Below, piece after piece: positions 12,246 through 24,661 of a stretch of 64,000 nt of DNA. The stretch spans positions 24,746,855-24,810,854 of the forward strand of contig CM060849.1 in NCBI GenBank assembly GCA_030737835.1. Reading direction: 5' to 3'. Under the pieces are notes generated by a model that searched no databases, was not told where the DNA came from, and saw only the letters and a list, made by a program, of their open reading frames with translations. Source of the DNA: Acorus gramineus (taxonomy: Eukaryota; Streptophyta; Magnoliopsida; Acorales; Acoraceae). Position numbers and translations under genes: made by a program. Numbering within the stretch: position 1 is the first letter of the stretch; every line of letters begins with the position of its first letter.

Positions 12246-12814
12246 GTGGGCGTTGTGGGGTCCACTCTTGGGTGGACCAGGTGGTCCACGACTCTTCGAA
12301 ATCGGGAGCAGTCGACGAGAGGGGTTGTGGACCGTTCGATGGAAATCGGACGCGAGATATGCGTGATTGTGGTCGACCTGTGGGGGATGTTGGGTTTGAC
12401 TCCGTCTTTCCGGACTGTCAAATCTGTCATCCAATCCCCCGTCTTTAGATGCAAATATGTATATAAAGCCCTGCTACGTTTTATATTTACATTTGGCCCT
12501 TAGTAGATGGAATTTTTTTTTTTTTTTAACAAAATTATAACCTAGCATCATTAGAACCTCTGCACCCAAAAACCTGCTGTAGAAAAGGTTTTTATAAACA
12601 AAACCACTGCACCCACACGGTGGAATCATTTTTCCGTGATGTCAAACCGACCCTCCTTCCTCCAAAGAGATCTATTTAGGAAGCCCGTCTAGATAATCAA
12701 GGAATTATTTAATTTGTCTCAAAATCGAAAAATGATTTATACAGCCAATCAACCTGATTTTTAAATTATATTATATAAAACCCAATATTAACATCTATGC
12801 GAAAAAAAAAACCT
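12246..12814. other. Upstream region of the S40-like gene
   Basis: This is the divergent flank upstream of the S40 promoter. It contains GGGTCCAC-type and GTGGTCCACG-type motifs but no gene. Open frames on both strands here have no family resemblance. Confidence 0.4.
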
Positions 12815-12817
12815 TTA

Positions 12818-13593
12818 TCCCCATTTATTTCTGGTATAAGACACCGAATAAGTCTGAATAACCTTGAATAAGAATTTTTTAAGTGTTTGTTTACCCCAGA
12901 TAACCCCTGATAAAGTATATCAGAATAAACCCCGATAAAGTGGTATATACATTCCAATCAACCCCTTGAATTAAAGTTATCATAGGCTATTCCACCCAAA
13001 GAAAATTTGGGTACACTGTCAAATCAACTGTCATCACCTCTTATAAATCATCTCTCAACTATTATTATTTTTTTAACTTTTATAAATATTTATCCAGACT
13101 TTATTCATATTTTACCCAAACAACAAAACATTTAGCCCATGTTTGGAATGAGAATAAACCCCCGAATAATCCCAGATAACCCCATATAGAAATTTTGTTG
13201 TGTTTGAAAAACCTGGATAACCACAGATAAAGTATGCTAAATAAACCGGAATAAAGTGATATATGGATTCCAATCAACCTATAGAATAAAAGTTATTTTA
13301 GATTATTCCACCCAAAGAATATGTGGGCGCACTATCAAACCAACGAGAATAATTCAAAACACAATCAAACACAAAATCAATTTATCCTTATTTACACTCA
13401 CTTATACTGGAATAACTGTATACCCAAGAATAAGTTTTATTCTGTATCCAAACGGAGACTTATTCTTACGTTTACCAACGATAATAATTCAAACATAACC
13501 AAACATAAAATCACCTTATCCTTATTTATATTTACTTATGTTTGAATAAATATATATCTTAGAATAAAATTTATCCCCGCCTTAAACGGGGAC
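12818..13593. mobile_element. Tourist/PIF-like MITE (outer copy of a nested pair)
   Basis: It is flanked by TTA at 12815-12817 and 13594-13596, the expected 3-bp target duplication. It ends TTAAACGGGGAC and has the same interior as the 3.4-kb element (GTCAAATCAACTGTCATCAC, then ACAAAACATTTA). The interior is split at 13132 by a second family member and resumes at 13460 with TTATTCTTACGTTTACC. Confidence 0.8.
13135..13459. mobile_element. Tourist/PIF-like MITE inserted inside a copy of itself
   Basis: The left end GCCCATGTTTGGAATGAG and the right end ATCCAAACGGAGAC are bounded by a perfect TTA duplication (13132-13134 and 13460-13462). Removing it restores the contiguous outer element. Confidence 0.8.
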
Positions 13594-13594
13594 T

Positions 13595-14400
13595 TAAAAC
13601 CTTCTGGTCTTGCACTTTTATTCTTATCTTTGTACTTTCATTTCATCCTTTATATATAGCATCCAAAAAGAAACAAATACTTGCATTATTTTGTTACTTT
13701 TATATTCTTATTTGAATGTCGTTATCGTTAGATCATCATTCATATATAGTTTTTTAATAGAAATTATAAATAAGTTACTTATTTAAATACCAAATTTAAC
13801 AAAAATAGAATTCGTACTATTTCGTACTAATCAAATCATTTCACACCATTTAACAGAATTTCGTTTATTTATTTATTTTTTGTATTATTTGTGCCATTTC
13901 AAATCAATTCGTTTCAATTGTACCCATGGTTCTATTTTCGTACCAACTGTACTATTTGTTATGATTTCGTATCAATCCTTATCATTTATAATAAAAATAT
14001 ATGTTCTCATATGATCTTATGATGGTGTATAAAAACATAAAAATATTAATATTTAAGAATGGATAATTATATTATTTTGTTATCAATATTTTATATATTT
14101 TTTATTTTAATGATACCACATATCAATTTTGGTTCACTGAAGGTGTTGAGATATATGTTAACATTGCTACTGTCTATATCAAAATTCGAATGGCCTATTT
14201 TGATAATGATATAAATTATTTTAAAATATATAATTATGTGAACAGAAATAATTATGATAGTGGACTAAATCATTTTATATTTGTTGTATTTTTAGTTATT
14301 TTTATTAAAAAGCTTAATAATGAAGTTATTTTTTTTTGTTTAATTGATGATTAATAAGTTATAGATAAAAATTAAATAAAATGTAGATATCGATTTACAA
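13595..14400. repeat. Duplicated block (paralog at about 38805-39560)
   Basis: This AT-rich block is collinear with 38805-39560. Both contain diverged versions of CATCCAAAAAGAAACAAATAC, AATCAATTCGTTTCAATTG, CCCATGGTTC and ATAATAAAAATATATG, in the same order. It marks the left edge of unit 1 of the large tandem duplication. No gene is inside. Confidence 0.65.
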
Positions 14401-15918
14401 AAAAAACAAAAAAAATGATTAGATGTCCCCATTGTTTAAAAGAGATGGCAATATATGATTAAACAAGTGACTCTCTTTATGCTAATGGAATAAAATGAGT
14501 TGAATAACACAATTCAAATGAGAGATTTGAAATATGGATATCAACTTACTCACATCTATTTTGACATAGTTATAATCATGCTTAAATATTATTTATAAAT
14601 AAACAAGTTTTTTTTGTACTTATTTTCCCTTATTTTACGCTATTTTATATTTATTATTTATAGGATTCAAAAAATGAGAACCACCAACTATGCTTCACGT
14701 ATCACCGGCCCACGACTCCATTGATAAGAACCCATGATTGGATAACTTATCTAGACGGATCCGACCCATTGGCCCACCAATGCCCATCGACCTAGCATTA
14801 TCCCATGCCAGTAAATAAAAAATTTAATCAAAGATTAAAAATTGTTGATTCTCTGTATCAATATAGATATATCAAATTTAGAGTCATCAAGAAATTGATC
14901 CTCTATAATCACCGTAATATATCTTAGATATGGAACTAATCACTAATTGATCCACATAATTCTAATATTATCATATGCATTTACAAAGAGACAATGATGA
15001 CAGATCCTGAAAATCTCAATAATCATTCGAGGAGAAGGAGTGTCGGTGATGTCGGGAGGAGCGGAGCGGACGAATCTTTACCATGCGAGAACTCGGTTAG
15101 TTAATTTTGCCTCTCTGTTATTCTACTCAAACATGGACTTATGATGAGAGATGAGTTAGATTTTGAAGTAAATCGGATCTTTGCTAGGGTCCGAAAGAGA
15201 AATGTTGAGATATCCGTCCAGTTTCATATCTAGCTGTAACGCGTTTGGTTGTTTTGTACGGCGGATATCACATGGATATCGTACGGAGATTCTGAACCTC
15301 TGATGGGTTCCTTCACGTGTAACAGTTGCCAGTTGGTGCGGGTTAGCATTGTGGGGCCGATTGGATGCGTGGATAGCGTTAAACAAGGCGTTGTGCCATC
15401 TGGTTATGTGTCACGCGGATCTATTAGTATTATCCTGTGTGGCCGTCTGCCACGTTGGATCTACGAATGTTGTGACACGTGATAATGCTTAAGCATAAGT
15501 CGAGGATTAATCTGAACCGTTGATATAGCAACGATATAGTGGATGAAAAATTGGTTGAAACGGTGATGTATCTTATAGTTACCGCATGTGCATTACACCT
15601 TCTGCTCACAATCGAAAGCTTTGGCTACTTCGTAAAAATGACAACGGATTCACCGTAATTACGAAACTGCCATTGATCGTGATTTCTTCATCATTCAATT
15701 CGCTTTAGATGGATCGACTCGAAGAGAGACTCTGAATCTCTTTAGATGGTTTATTGGGCGGATTTGAATGGCAGTGAATCGATATTTCTGTCCAAAATTG
15801 GGTTTGATGTTAGAGGTTTTGTTCTGAATGTGTTAGTGCAATTAAAAAGAAATGATTTTGGGTCAGTTTTTGTGTGTTGGGATCGTTAGAAGAGTGGATT
15901 CTAATGAAGAAGAAGTCT
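14401..15918. other. Spacer with a GC-raised island at about 15.0-15.7 kb
   Basis: The part to about 14990 is AT-rich with no feature. From about 15005 to 15700 the base composition rises and several ACGTG/CACGTG-like motifs appear (15313, 15476), but no frame longer than about 77 codons exists and none resembles a protein. It could be a decayed promoter or exon, or a non-coding gene. Confidence 0.35.
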
Positions 15919-15921
15919 TTA

Positions 15922-16773
15922 GAGCAACTCCAATGGTACTCTATATCTTCATTTTAGAGTATTTTTTCTCTCCAACCGATTGCCAAAAACAACCTCTATT
16001 TTAGAGGCCACTAAATGAGACTCCATATTTGGAGGCTCACTGTTTGAGCCTCCAAATATGGAGGTTTGTTATTTTTTTTTTTTTTTTTTAATAATGTTTG
16101 ATAACTTCTATAATATAAGTTTAATTTTCATAAAAATGATACCGTTGGATAGATGTCGTCGATACGATTCAAATGAATCTAATATTGAATATGTTTAACA
16201 TATGTTTAAAAATGTTATATATTTAATATATTTTTTATTTTTTTACATTAATATTATATTAATTATTATTTACACTTATGTTCTAAAATGAGTTTATTTT
16301 AATCGAAACTGATAATACAAAATATAAATATAAATATATTAGGAATAATAGAAAATATTATAATATTATTTTAATCAGATACGAATACAAGTTTCTCGGA
16401 TACATATATTTTAATAAGATACAAATACAGGTTTTTTGGATGCATATATTTCATCTATATACGAATACAGGTGTTTCGGGTATGGAAATCAGTTTAGAAT
16501 AATTGATAAGTTTACTGGTCACTTGGCTAATAATATTAACTTCTACGGATTTTAAATTTCGCTAATAAACCTCAATTATGTATAATACATAAAAAAAAAT
16601 AAGAGAGATATGATAAATTAAATTTTTATTAAAAAATATAAAAAAATAGAATAGAGATGAAAATAGAGATTGTGGTTGGAGTTGATGAATGAGTAGTGAG
16701 ACTCTAAACTCACTTTTTTATTTTTTTAATATATTTTAAGACTCCATTTTAGAGTTCTCCATTGGAGATGCTC
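15922..16773. mobile_element. PIF/Harbinger-like non-autonomous element
   Basis: The terminal inverted repeats are GAGCAACTCCAATGG at the left and, reverse-complemented from the right, GAGCATCTCCAATGG. A perfect TTA target duplication flanks it (15919-15921 and 16774-16776). The 852-bp body is AT-rich and has no transposase. GAGCATCTCCAATGG-type ends are common among plant PIF/Harbinger MITEs. Confidence 0.85.
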
Positions 16774-16776
16774 TTA

Positions 16777-17424
16777 ATGCATGCAAATAATGTGAAGCCG
16801 TTGTGACTGTTCAGAAGGGGGTACGTAAATCCGAATTTCAAAATTAAATTTAAAATTTAAGTTTTAAATTTAAATTTAAAAGTGAGATTGAACTAGAGCA
16901 TATATGAGATCTTTAGATTTTTATAGTTACTTAAGTTATATTTGATGGGTTAAATTTATATTCAACATATTTTAGTTACATATCACAAAAAAATGGTTTT
17001 TAGAAACAAAAACTCTTAATCATGGGACATCAAATCTGATTTATGAGATATAAATCATTTTATATTCCATATATATATCCTAAAATCTCTCTTATTCAAA
17101 TCAAAATATCATAAATAAAAAAATATGTTAAGATTTAATTAAATCTAGATATTTTAAAGTTTCTTCATTTTATTTTCAAACCTAACAACCCGATGGCTGA
17201 TGGGTTCCATATAATTTTAAATTTATGGTAAAATTTATTATAGGACATATTATAATATTATAAGGCATAATTTTTAAAATTTATAATATCTAATTTATAT
17301 TAAAAATTTATTATTATTAAAGAATGACAGGTGTATTTCATATGGAATTTTATTTTTTTACATCAACAACCATCCTGCAAGTTGGTGGGCCACCAAGAAT
17401 TCTTATGCTCTATTGTTGAATGGT
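16777..17424. other. AT-rich spacer
   Basis: No gene or element was recognised. Confidence 0.4.
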
Positions 17425-17960
17425 TTGTAGTCTATGTTAAAAGCAAAACAACCTCAGGATCTTTACTGTAAGTTTTTTCTTGTCTATAAAATTATGTAAA
17501 CTCACTATATATCATTGCATTGTTGTCAGATAAAAATTTCTTGATTGTATGAACTCGTCTTTCGTCACCAATGGTTCAACAGATAAACTATCAACTCAAC
17601 CAGCCTCAAAATACTTGTTATTGTTGTTCAAAAAATGTAAGATTTCCTCAGCAGGGCAGCATGTTCATTTTATTTTAATGTTGCAGATTCTGGAGAGGTT
17701 AAAGATCACAAGAGGCTGACATCTTTGAGGAGGAGACTGTAGATTGATTTCCTCAGCAGGGCAGCATGTTCATTTTATTTTAATGTTGCAGATTCTGGAG
17801 AGGTTAAAGATCACAAGAGGCTGACATCTTTGAGGAGGAGACTGTAGATTGATTTCACACAAAATTTCAAGGTAACATCTTTTGAGTTTGCTAAAAACAT
17901 CTGTAGTTTTTGTTATATCTTATTTTATAGCAATCTATTCTTTCCTGGTCTAAATAAATT
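17425..17960. repeat. Duplicated block downstream of the lost PORR copy (paralog about 40135-40570)
   Basis: It is collinear with 40135-40570 through GTAGTCTATGTTAA, ACAACCTCAGGATCTTTA, CGTCACCAATGGTTCAAC and GAGGAGACTGTAGAT. Inside, a 105-bp segment is tandemly doubled (17641-17745 and 17746-17850), each copy starting GATTTCCTCAGCAGGG. This doubling is absent from the paralog. It is part of unit 1 of the tandem duplication. Confidence 0.75.
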
Positions 17961-18114
17961 ACACTTTATGTTGGGTATGAGAAATCGTATTAAATTTGAA
18001 TATTTAAGTTTTTTTTTAGTTATTTATATGAATAACATATTTTCATACAATGATTCTCACGTTGGTTATGTTGGATAAAGTTTTGTTTGAATTTATTATT
18101 TTAAAAATCCAAAA

Positions 18115-18360
18115 ACAAGTGTATGAAAATTTATGAGACTCAATAGAAATCCATCAAGTCTACAAAAATATGTGAAATTTTATGAGAGTCAATCTGTGAG
18201 AGTCTACAAAAGTTTGTAAAATTCTGCAAAAGTCTGTGAAAGTCTATGAAAGTCAATATATGAAATTTTGTGAAAGTCTATTGGAATTAATATGTGAAAG
18301 ACTATAAAGTTTATAAAAGTCCATTACTTAAATTAAATCCACATAAATCTGTCAAAGTCC
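18115..18360. repeat. Degenerate short tandem repeat (GTGAAAGTCTA type)
   Basis: Roughly 14-bp units such as TCTGTGAAAGTCTATGAAAG repeat many times with drift. The same family occurs in inverted orientation at about 35110-35420. Such arrays are typical of the subterminal regions of plant DNA transposons, but no termini were identified here. Confidence 0.55.
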
Positions 18361-18373
18361 AAATCGATTACTA

Positions 18374-20746
18374 TTAGATGTTTAAAAGAACATATTTTCA
18401 TATGCTTTTCAGAGTAATTTTGGAATATTTCCCTATGTAATTATTCATTTCTATGTACATATATATTAGGGAAATTTCTCTTCTCTGTATTCAAAGCATA
18501 TTTTGCACAAATTGACAATATTTATACATTTAATATGCATAATTATATTTTTTATGTGGAGCCACATTTTAAAATTCAGAAATATAAATTTGGCAATATT
18601 TAAATTTGGCAGAATCTAAATTTGGAATGCTATAAATTGGGGAAAGAATTAGTATTCAAAACTTCATCAAAACTTCTAAATATGATCCACCAAATTAATA
18701 AAATCTTCAATTAAATCAACTTTGACATCTCCAACAAATCAACAAGATCTCTAACAGATTTTGTAATTACATCTCCAACATATTTTGCAAATCAGCATTA
18801 AAAACTCCATCAAATCAACATTTACAACCAATTTAACCCTCAAAACCCTATAAAAAGGGCACTGCAGAGAGAGAGGCATGCATCTCTTCATTCAGTCAAG
18901 AAGAATTTTATTTTCAGTCTTAGTCTCTGTTCTTTCTTTTTTTGTTTTGAGTTTTTGTTTTTAGTTTTTGTTTCCTTTTATTAGAGACATAGATTTTATT
19001 GTGTTTTTAATAAAAGTGCCTCTTCATTTTATTTTCATCGAATATTTTGATTTTTATTCTAAAATATCACCAACTATGATAGGCTAGAGAATCCTCTTAT
19101 CATGAAGAGGATTCCACTAAGTGATTAGTTCTTTTCTTTGTGCATTGATGTTTTTTATTTGTTATTCATGATTATATAGTTTCATCAACTCAGATTTCTT
19201 TTTATTATGAGTATTTTTAGATCTTCTATCATTCTACTTAGATGGGATACGGTTGATACTTTATAAACTCTGTTTTTAAATCGAGTAGAAGTGAACTACT
19301 TTTAAAATATTTTGTTTTCATTAATTGCAAAAGAAAGAATCATCACGATACTTGTGGGATGGATTTTCGGTGGTTTTTTTCATTATTTTAGCTTTCTCAT
19401 ATCAATCCTTCAAATCCTTGTTTTAAAATTTTTTTGATGCCCTTTTATTTTTACTTGTTTACTTCAATAGCCTCCATGTGGATTCAACTCCTTGCTACCA
19501 CTTTCTACCAAGAATAAGTAAAGGTATTATAACTTCAATTTGTTGGTGGCAGATTTGATTGATCTTGAAATTGTCGTTTAGATTTCGTCTTTACCCACAA
19601 AAGAAAGTTATAATACCCTTACTTATTCTTGGTAGAAAGTGGTAGCAAATGATCGAATTTACAAGGAGGCTAGTGAAGTAAACAAATAAAAATAAAAGGG
19701 CATAAAAAAGATTTTAAAATAAGGATTTGAAGGATTTATACGAGAAAGCTAAAATAAAAATCTAGGTTAGACAAAATGTGAAAAAGATCATCAAGGATTG
19801 AAAATCCACTTCGTGATGGTTCTTTCTTTCGCACTTAATGAAAATAAAATATTTCAAAAGCAGTTCACTTCTACTCAATTTAAAAGTAGGAATCACAAAG
19901 CATCAACTGTATCCTGTCTAAGTAGAATGATGGAAGATCTAAAAATATTCACAATCAAAAGAATTTTGAAAACTATATAATCATGAAGAACAAATAAAAA
20001 AACATCCACAAAGAAAAGAACTAATCACTCAACTCATGGGATGGAATCCTCTCCTTGATGGGAGGATTCTCTAGCCTATCATAGTTAGTGATATCTAGAA
20101 TAAATATTAAAATATTCCATGAAAATAAAACAAAAGGCACTTTTATTTAAAACACAATAGAATTTGTCTCTAATAGCAAAGAAACAAAAACTCAAAAGAA
20201 AGAACAAAGACTGAAAATAAAATTCTTCTTGGTTGAATGAAGAGATGCATTCCTCTCTCTCTGCAGTGACCTTTTTATAGGGTTTTGAGGGTTGAATTGG
20301 TTGTAAATGCTGATTTGATGGAGTTGATAATTCTGATTTGCAAAAAATGTTGATGCAATTGCAAAATCTGTTGGAGATCTTGTTGATTTATTGAAGATGT
20401 CAAAGTTGATTTAATTGAAGGTTTATTGATTTGGTGGATGAGATTTAGAAGTTTTGATGAAGCTTTGAATGTTTATTCATTCACCAATTTATAACTTGCC
20501 AAATTTAGATTTTGTCAAATTTAAATATTGTCAAATTTAAATTTCTGAATTTTAAAATATGGCTCTACATGAAAAATATGGTTATGCATATTAAATGTAT
20601 AAATATTGTTAATTTGTGCAAAATATGCATTGAATATAAAGAAGAGAAACTTCTCTAATGTGTATATAGAAATGAATAATTACATAGGAAAATGTTCCAA
20701 AACAAGTCTGAAAAGTATATAAAAATATGTTATTTGGAACATCTAA
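18374..20746. mobile_element. 2.4-kb imperfect palindrome made of two inverted LTR-like arms
   Basis: The left arm (18374-19535) and the reverse complement of the right arm (19605-20746) match along their whole length, with substitutions and small indels, around a 69-bp spacer. The outer edge on the right arm reads TGTTAGATGTTCC. The arms hold an LTR-style core promoter, CCTATAAAAAGGGCACTGCAG near 18847, followed by a leader. The spacer contains TTGGTGGCAGATTTG beside the left arm, loosely like a primer-binding site. The best reading is a pair of LTRs in inverted orientation, but a foldback element is possible. No coding capacity remains. Confidence 0.65.
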
Positions 20747-21274
20747 CAACCTCCTAAGTTGTTAATTCAAGTGGATAGTTCAATGTCATTCCTAAAAATT
20801 CACCTTCATGTGTAGTGCATGTCATTCTGCAGTTTGATTTTCTAATTCGATATTAATTGGTAAGGGAAATGTTAGACACAAGTTAGTTTATAGTCCCGCA
20901 TTTAATATGCATGTGTTAATATTTTTTTAATAAAAATAGTATACCTCATATGATGAATTATATATTTTTATATAAGGTATATGAGACTGGAGGCGAGGCT
21001 ATAAATGAGACTGTGCGTACCGACACCAAATTTTTAATTTCTTGTTGCGGTTGTGGATGTTTGGATCCAGAAAAGTGTTGTCGAATTCGTCGGATAGATG
21101 TGTCAAAGTTTGAACATATTTTTTAATCAGATAGCTGCACACCCTGAACTTTGGCAGAGTGAGGATCAGAGGACCTTTTTGCAGGCAGATGAAGAGGTAA
21201 ATTGTGCACAAATAATCCACATCTAGGAATATGATATATACAGCAGTGTCAGACACTATGTGATGTGGAGGGCA
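20747..21274. other. AT-rich spacer
   Basis: No gene. It carries a short dispersed motif (ATGAGACTG) shared with other spacers. Confidence 0.4.
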
Positions 21275-22420
21275 ATATATAGATGTCCCTTCCAACCCGA
21301 GAGATGGCGCTGGAATCTCTTAATGAGAGGTTCACAGTCAACCTTGACAAGGCGCCCCTTCACCAGAGGATCCCCAGGTGACAAGTGGGGAATTCCTCCA
21401 CTCCGCATCCTATCCACACTGCAATGCGCGAGTTCTCCTCAGCTGAAGTATTGATCCCAAGAAGTGCACTCTTCCAAAGGTTGATCTTCAGCCCCATAAG
21501 CAGTTCAAAACACTTAAGGATGAATCGTAGACCTCGAACGTTGCTCTCCTCGGCCTCGCACATCATAAGAGTGTCGTCCGCATATTGGATTAGCGAAACC
21601 CGCTACCCCGAACTCGTGCATGCGAGACCTATCGCCCATCCATCTTGCTCTGCCCTTCAGGTAAGTCTGCTCAATATGTTCGCCACGAGGACAAATAATA
21701 ATGGGGAGAGGGGGTCCCCTTGTCTAAGACCCCTGTTGAGGTTGAAGTAACCGGCCAAGGAACCGTTAACGCACACCGAAGCTCGTGCCGAATTGATACA
21801 CTGGCTGATCATACGGATCCAACGTGAGGAGAAACCATGCATGGCCATCACCTTAAGGAGGAACTCGCGGTCCACGTTGTCGTATGCCTTGGCGAAATCG
21901 AGCTTAAACAGCAACCCCTTGCGGTGGTCTTTATGAAGAGCGTTGACCACTTCCTGCGCCGCCATGTATCCTTCCTGGAGCAGCCTGCTAGGGATGAATG
22001 CCGCTCGTGCGGCGTCGACGAGGTCACCATAAACACCCTTTAATCTGTTGGCCAGAATTTTAGCTAAGATCATGTAGGCTCCGTTGACCAAACAAATTGG
22101 CCGAAAGTTGTCGACTTGGACCGCGCCATCCTTCTTCGGGATGAGAACGAACGTGGAGGAATTCAAGCATCCCATGCTTTGTTGCCCACTATGAAAGTCT
22201 TCGCACATGGAGAGAATATCTCCTCTCACGATCGACCAGAACTGTTGGAAGATTTGAGGCAAAACCCGTTCGGTCCCGGTGCCTTGTCACCGTCAACCCC
22301 GAATACTGCGCGTTTGACTTCTTCCTCATTGAAGGGGGCGTCCCGAGAAGCAAGGTGCTCGGGTCCAAGGGTGGGTAAGGCGTCATCTGACCAACTTGTT
22401 GAGTCATTGTTTTTCAAAAA
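21275..22420 (-). pseudogene. 3'- and 5'-truncated LINE reverse transcriptase
   Basis: On the minus strand the reverse transcriptase core is better preserved than in the 1.3-kb copy. Landmarks run from DKAPGPNGF (about 22280) through LIPKKDGA, NFRPICLVN, ILANRL, AAFIPSRLLQEG, LLFKLDFAKAYDNV and GLRQGDPLSPLLFVLVANI to an intact YADD at 21573-21584. They continue through SGLKIN-like MGLKIN and GWKG (about 21290), where similarity stops. One uninterrupted frame covers 21657-22262, and frameshifts separate it from the flanking parts. Endonuclease, RNase H and the 3' tail are missing. Confidence 0.92.
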
Positions 22421-22560
22421 ATGTAAGATCTCTCAGCAAGGCAGTAAAGCCATGTCCACTGTTTTGTACATCAAATTGTAGTTGAACTGACAGAGGGAGA
22501 GCTTTTTAAATAGCAGTGTGAATTGGTGGAAATGAATAAACTGAAGGAAATTAATCTGTC
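22409..22560. repeat. Duplicated block (paralog about 40840-40950)
   Basis: AAGCCATGTCCACTGTTTT, AACTGACAGAGGGAG and GGAAATGAATAAACTGAAGG match 40840-40950 in order. The first 35 bp (TTCAAAAAATGTAAGATCTC...) instead resemble 17627-17660, so this side looks like the far flank of the transposon-rich interruption in unit 1. Confidence 0.65.
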
Positions 22561-24239
22561 ACCAGGCTCGGCCCTGGATGGAGGCCACCAAAGCCACTAT
22601 CGAGGGCCCCAGCTCATTTAGTTGAAGCCCATCAGTCCATAAAAAATTTTTTTAACTTAATCAATCCATAAAAAAAAAAAACAAAAAAAGTTAATATGGG
22701 TACTGGAAGGATAGACCCTTGTATATCATTATACACTTCAAGGCCCATTGCCCAGGCCCAATAGAATACACCCCAAGTATTCAAAATTGAAAACCCAACC
22801 TATCCATTCCCATTCCAAGCCATTTTGCATACCATTACACACTTCAAGGCCCATTGCCTAGGCCCAATAGAATACACCCCAAGTATTCAAAATTGAAAAC
22901 CCAACCTATCCATTCCCATTCCAAGCCATTTTTTTTTTCCAATCATCCCTATTAAAATCCCTAAAAAATCCTCCCCTACCAAATCCCTAAAAACTAAAAA
23001 CCCAACCTATGTGAGAAAAATAATTTTCAAATGATATTTATTTGATTAATTTTTTTTTTTGGGCTATTGTACCTTTTTATTTTACTAGTTGAGGCACATG
23101 TGCGTTGCACATGAATTTTTTTTATTGATAATTTAATAAACAAGATATTTAATTATATAAATATGTAAAAATGATAAGTCCTAAATTTAGATTGAACTCT
23201 AGATCATTACAAGTTTGTTATGATTCTTGTCCAATGAATGTTTTTCATGGATTGGTACTTTTATATAAACTTTACGATTCAATTTATAATTTGATAGATT
23301 GTCATTATTTATTAAATCTCTCAAAAATATATAAGGATAAAAATGTGCATGTAATATAACATATATTACGTAAAGTTTATGTTTAGATTAGAATAATTTG
23401 AAAGGGTAAATATGTCTGATCAAAAATAATTTTTGATAGGAATAGATTTTCATGAATTGTTAAGGGTAAACAAAAATGTGCATGTAATATAACATATATT
23501 ACGTTTTTTATATAATTTAGATTGGAATAATTTGAAAAGGTAAATATGTCTAATAAAAAATAATTTTCGATAGGAATAGATTTTCATGAATTGTTAAGTG
23601 TAAACAACATGTAATTGAAAGGGTATATATTAATTTTTGGTTCAATTTTATCTCCCTTACATATTTGTATATTTTTATTAATAATTACAAACATAGGACT
23701 TCTATTTTATATAAGGATTTTCTAAACGTTACATTATAATATATGTAGATATATTATATAATTATATAAAATGAAATTGAATTTATCCCTTACATATTTG
23801 TATATTTTTTTATTAATAATTACAAACATAGGACTTCTATTTTATATAAGGATTTTCTAAACATTACAATATAATATATGTAGATATATTATATAATTAT
23901 ATAAAATGAAATTGAATTTATTAAAAAATTTATAATATCATGTAATTGATTGTGAAGAATGTAAATACGAATAATTTGAAAGGGTAAATATGTATGATGA
24001 AATTTTGGGATAGGAATGGTTTTTCATGAATTGATAAGGGTAAATATGTCCAATGAATGTTTTTCATGGATTGGTACTTTTATAGGTAGTATAGATATAG
24101 ATATAGATATAGATAGATCTTAGTACGAATACAATTTTGTATGGTTATTTATAAGTGTTTTATGATATAATTGTTACAAGAAATTTTTATATAATATGTC
24201 TCAATGTTAATGATTGTATTTGTAATTTTATAATATTTG
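22561..24239. repeat. Spacer with two tandem duplications
   Basis: No gene. A 106-bp unit with CTTCAAGGCCCATTGCC is doubled at 22727-22932. A 133-bp AT-rich unit beginning TCCCTTACATATTTGT is doubled at 23653-23919. A 35-bp sequence around CCAATGAATGTTTTTCATGG occurs at both about 23230 and 24049. The nested doublings suggest repeated slippage or unequal exchange in a decaying insertion, since the paralogous locus lacks all of it. Confidence 0.65.
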
Positions 24240-24501
24240 TAGCTTAAAATAAATAATAGCCAATTCTCAGGACCGGCGCTGCCTGTCACATATACCTCAT
24301 CTTCATGTTTGTCCTTTTTCAGCAATTCAACGTGACATGAAATATAAATCACCATGAGAGTTTCTTTTGATATGGTTTTATAAGTAATAATTCCACAAAT
24401 CCATGCAATAATACATTGATCAAGATAATACTAACAGATGTTTAAATTTTACTGCAGTGACAAGAACAAAACAGAGTTGATGAAGCAAATCTTACAAGAC
24501 A
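24240..24501. repeat. Duplicated 3' flank of the PORR pseudogene fragment (paralog about 40950-41185)
   Basis: It is nearly base-for-base collinear with the region downstream of the intact PORR gene (TTGTCCTTTTTCAGCAATTC, TAACAGATGTTTAAATTTTA, TGATGAAGCAAATCTTACAA). Confidence 0.8.
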
Positions 24502-24661
24502 TCAACTATTCAATATCTGATCCTCTAAAACCTCACTCTGTTCAACCAGACAGCTTCACCTCCACATCTTCTGGTCCGCATCACCTTCAGCATCCCTAAC
24601 GACTCCTTCAACTCGACGTACTTCCACCTCAAATCGATCAATGGGTGCCTCTCGATATTCG
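24502..24661 (-). pseudogene. PORR-domain gene fragment (C-terminal end only)
   Basis: The minus strand encodes the last ~50 codons of a PORR protein, aligning with 41186-41345 and keeping the same TGA stop position. It has lost one codon and has a 1-bp change in length near the end that shifts the frame into an early stop. Similarity ends abruptly at 24661, so about 330 N-terminal codons are absent. It is a truncated relic of the duplicated PORR gene. Confidence 0.85.

Noticed and set aside
11577-12434. 285-codon minus-strand frame overlapping the S40 gene
   Set aside because: An alternative frame of the same GC-rich DNA, Arg/Pro-rich, with no family match; the S40 frame is clearly the real one.
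22727-22932. Possible CRISPR-like array from repeated units
   Set aside because: There are only two adjacent 106-bp units without spacers, and this is a plant nuclear sequence.
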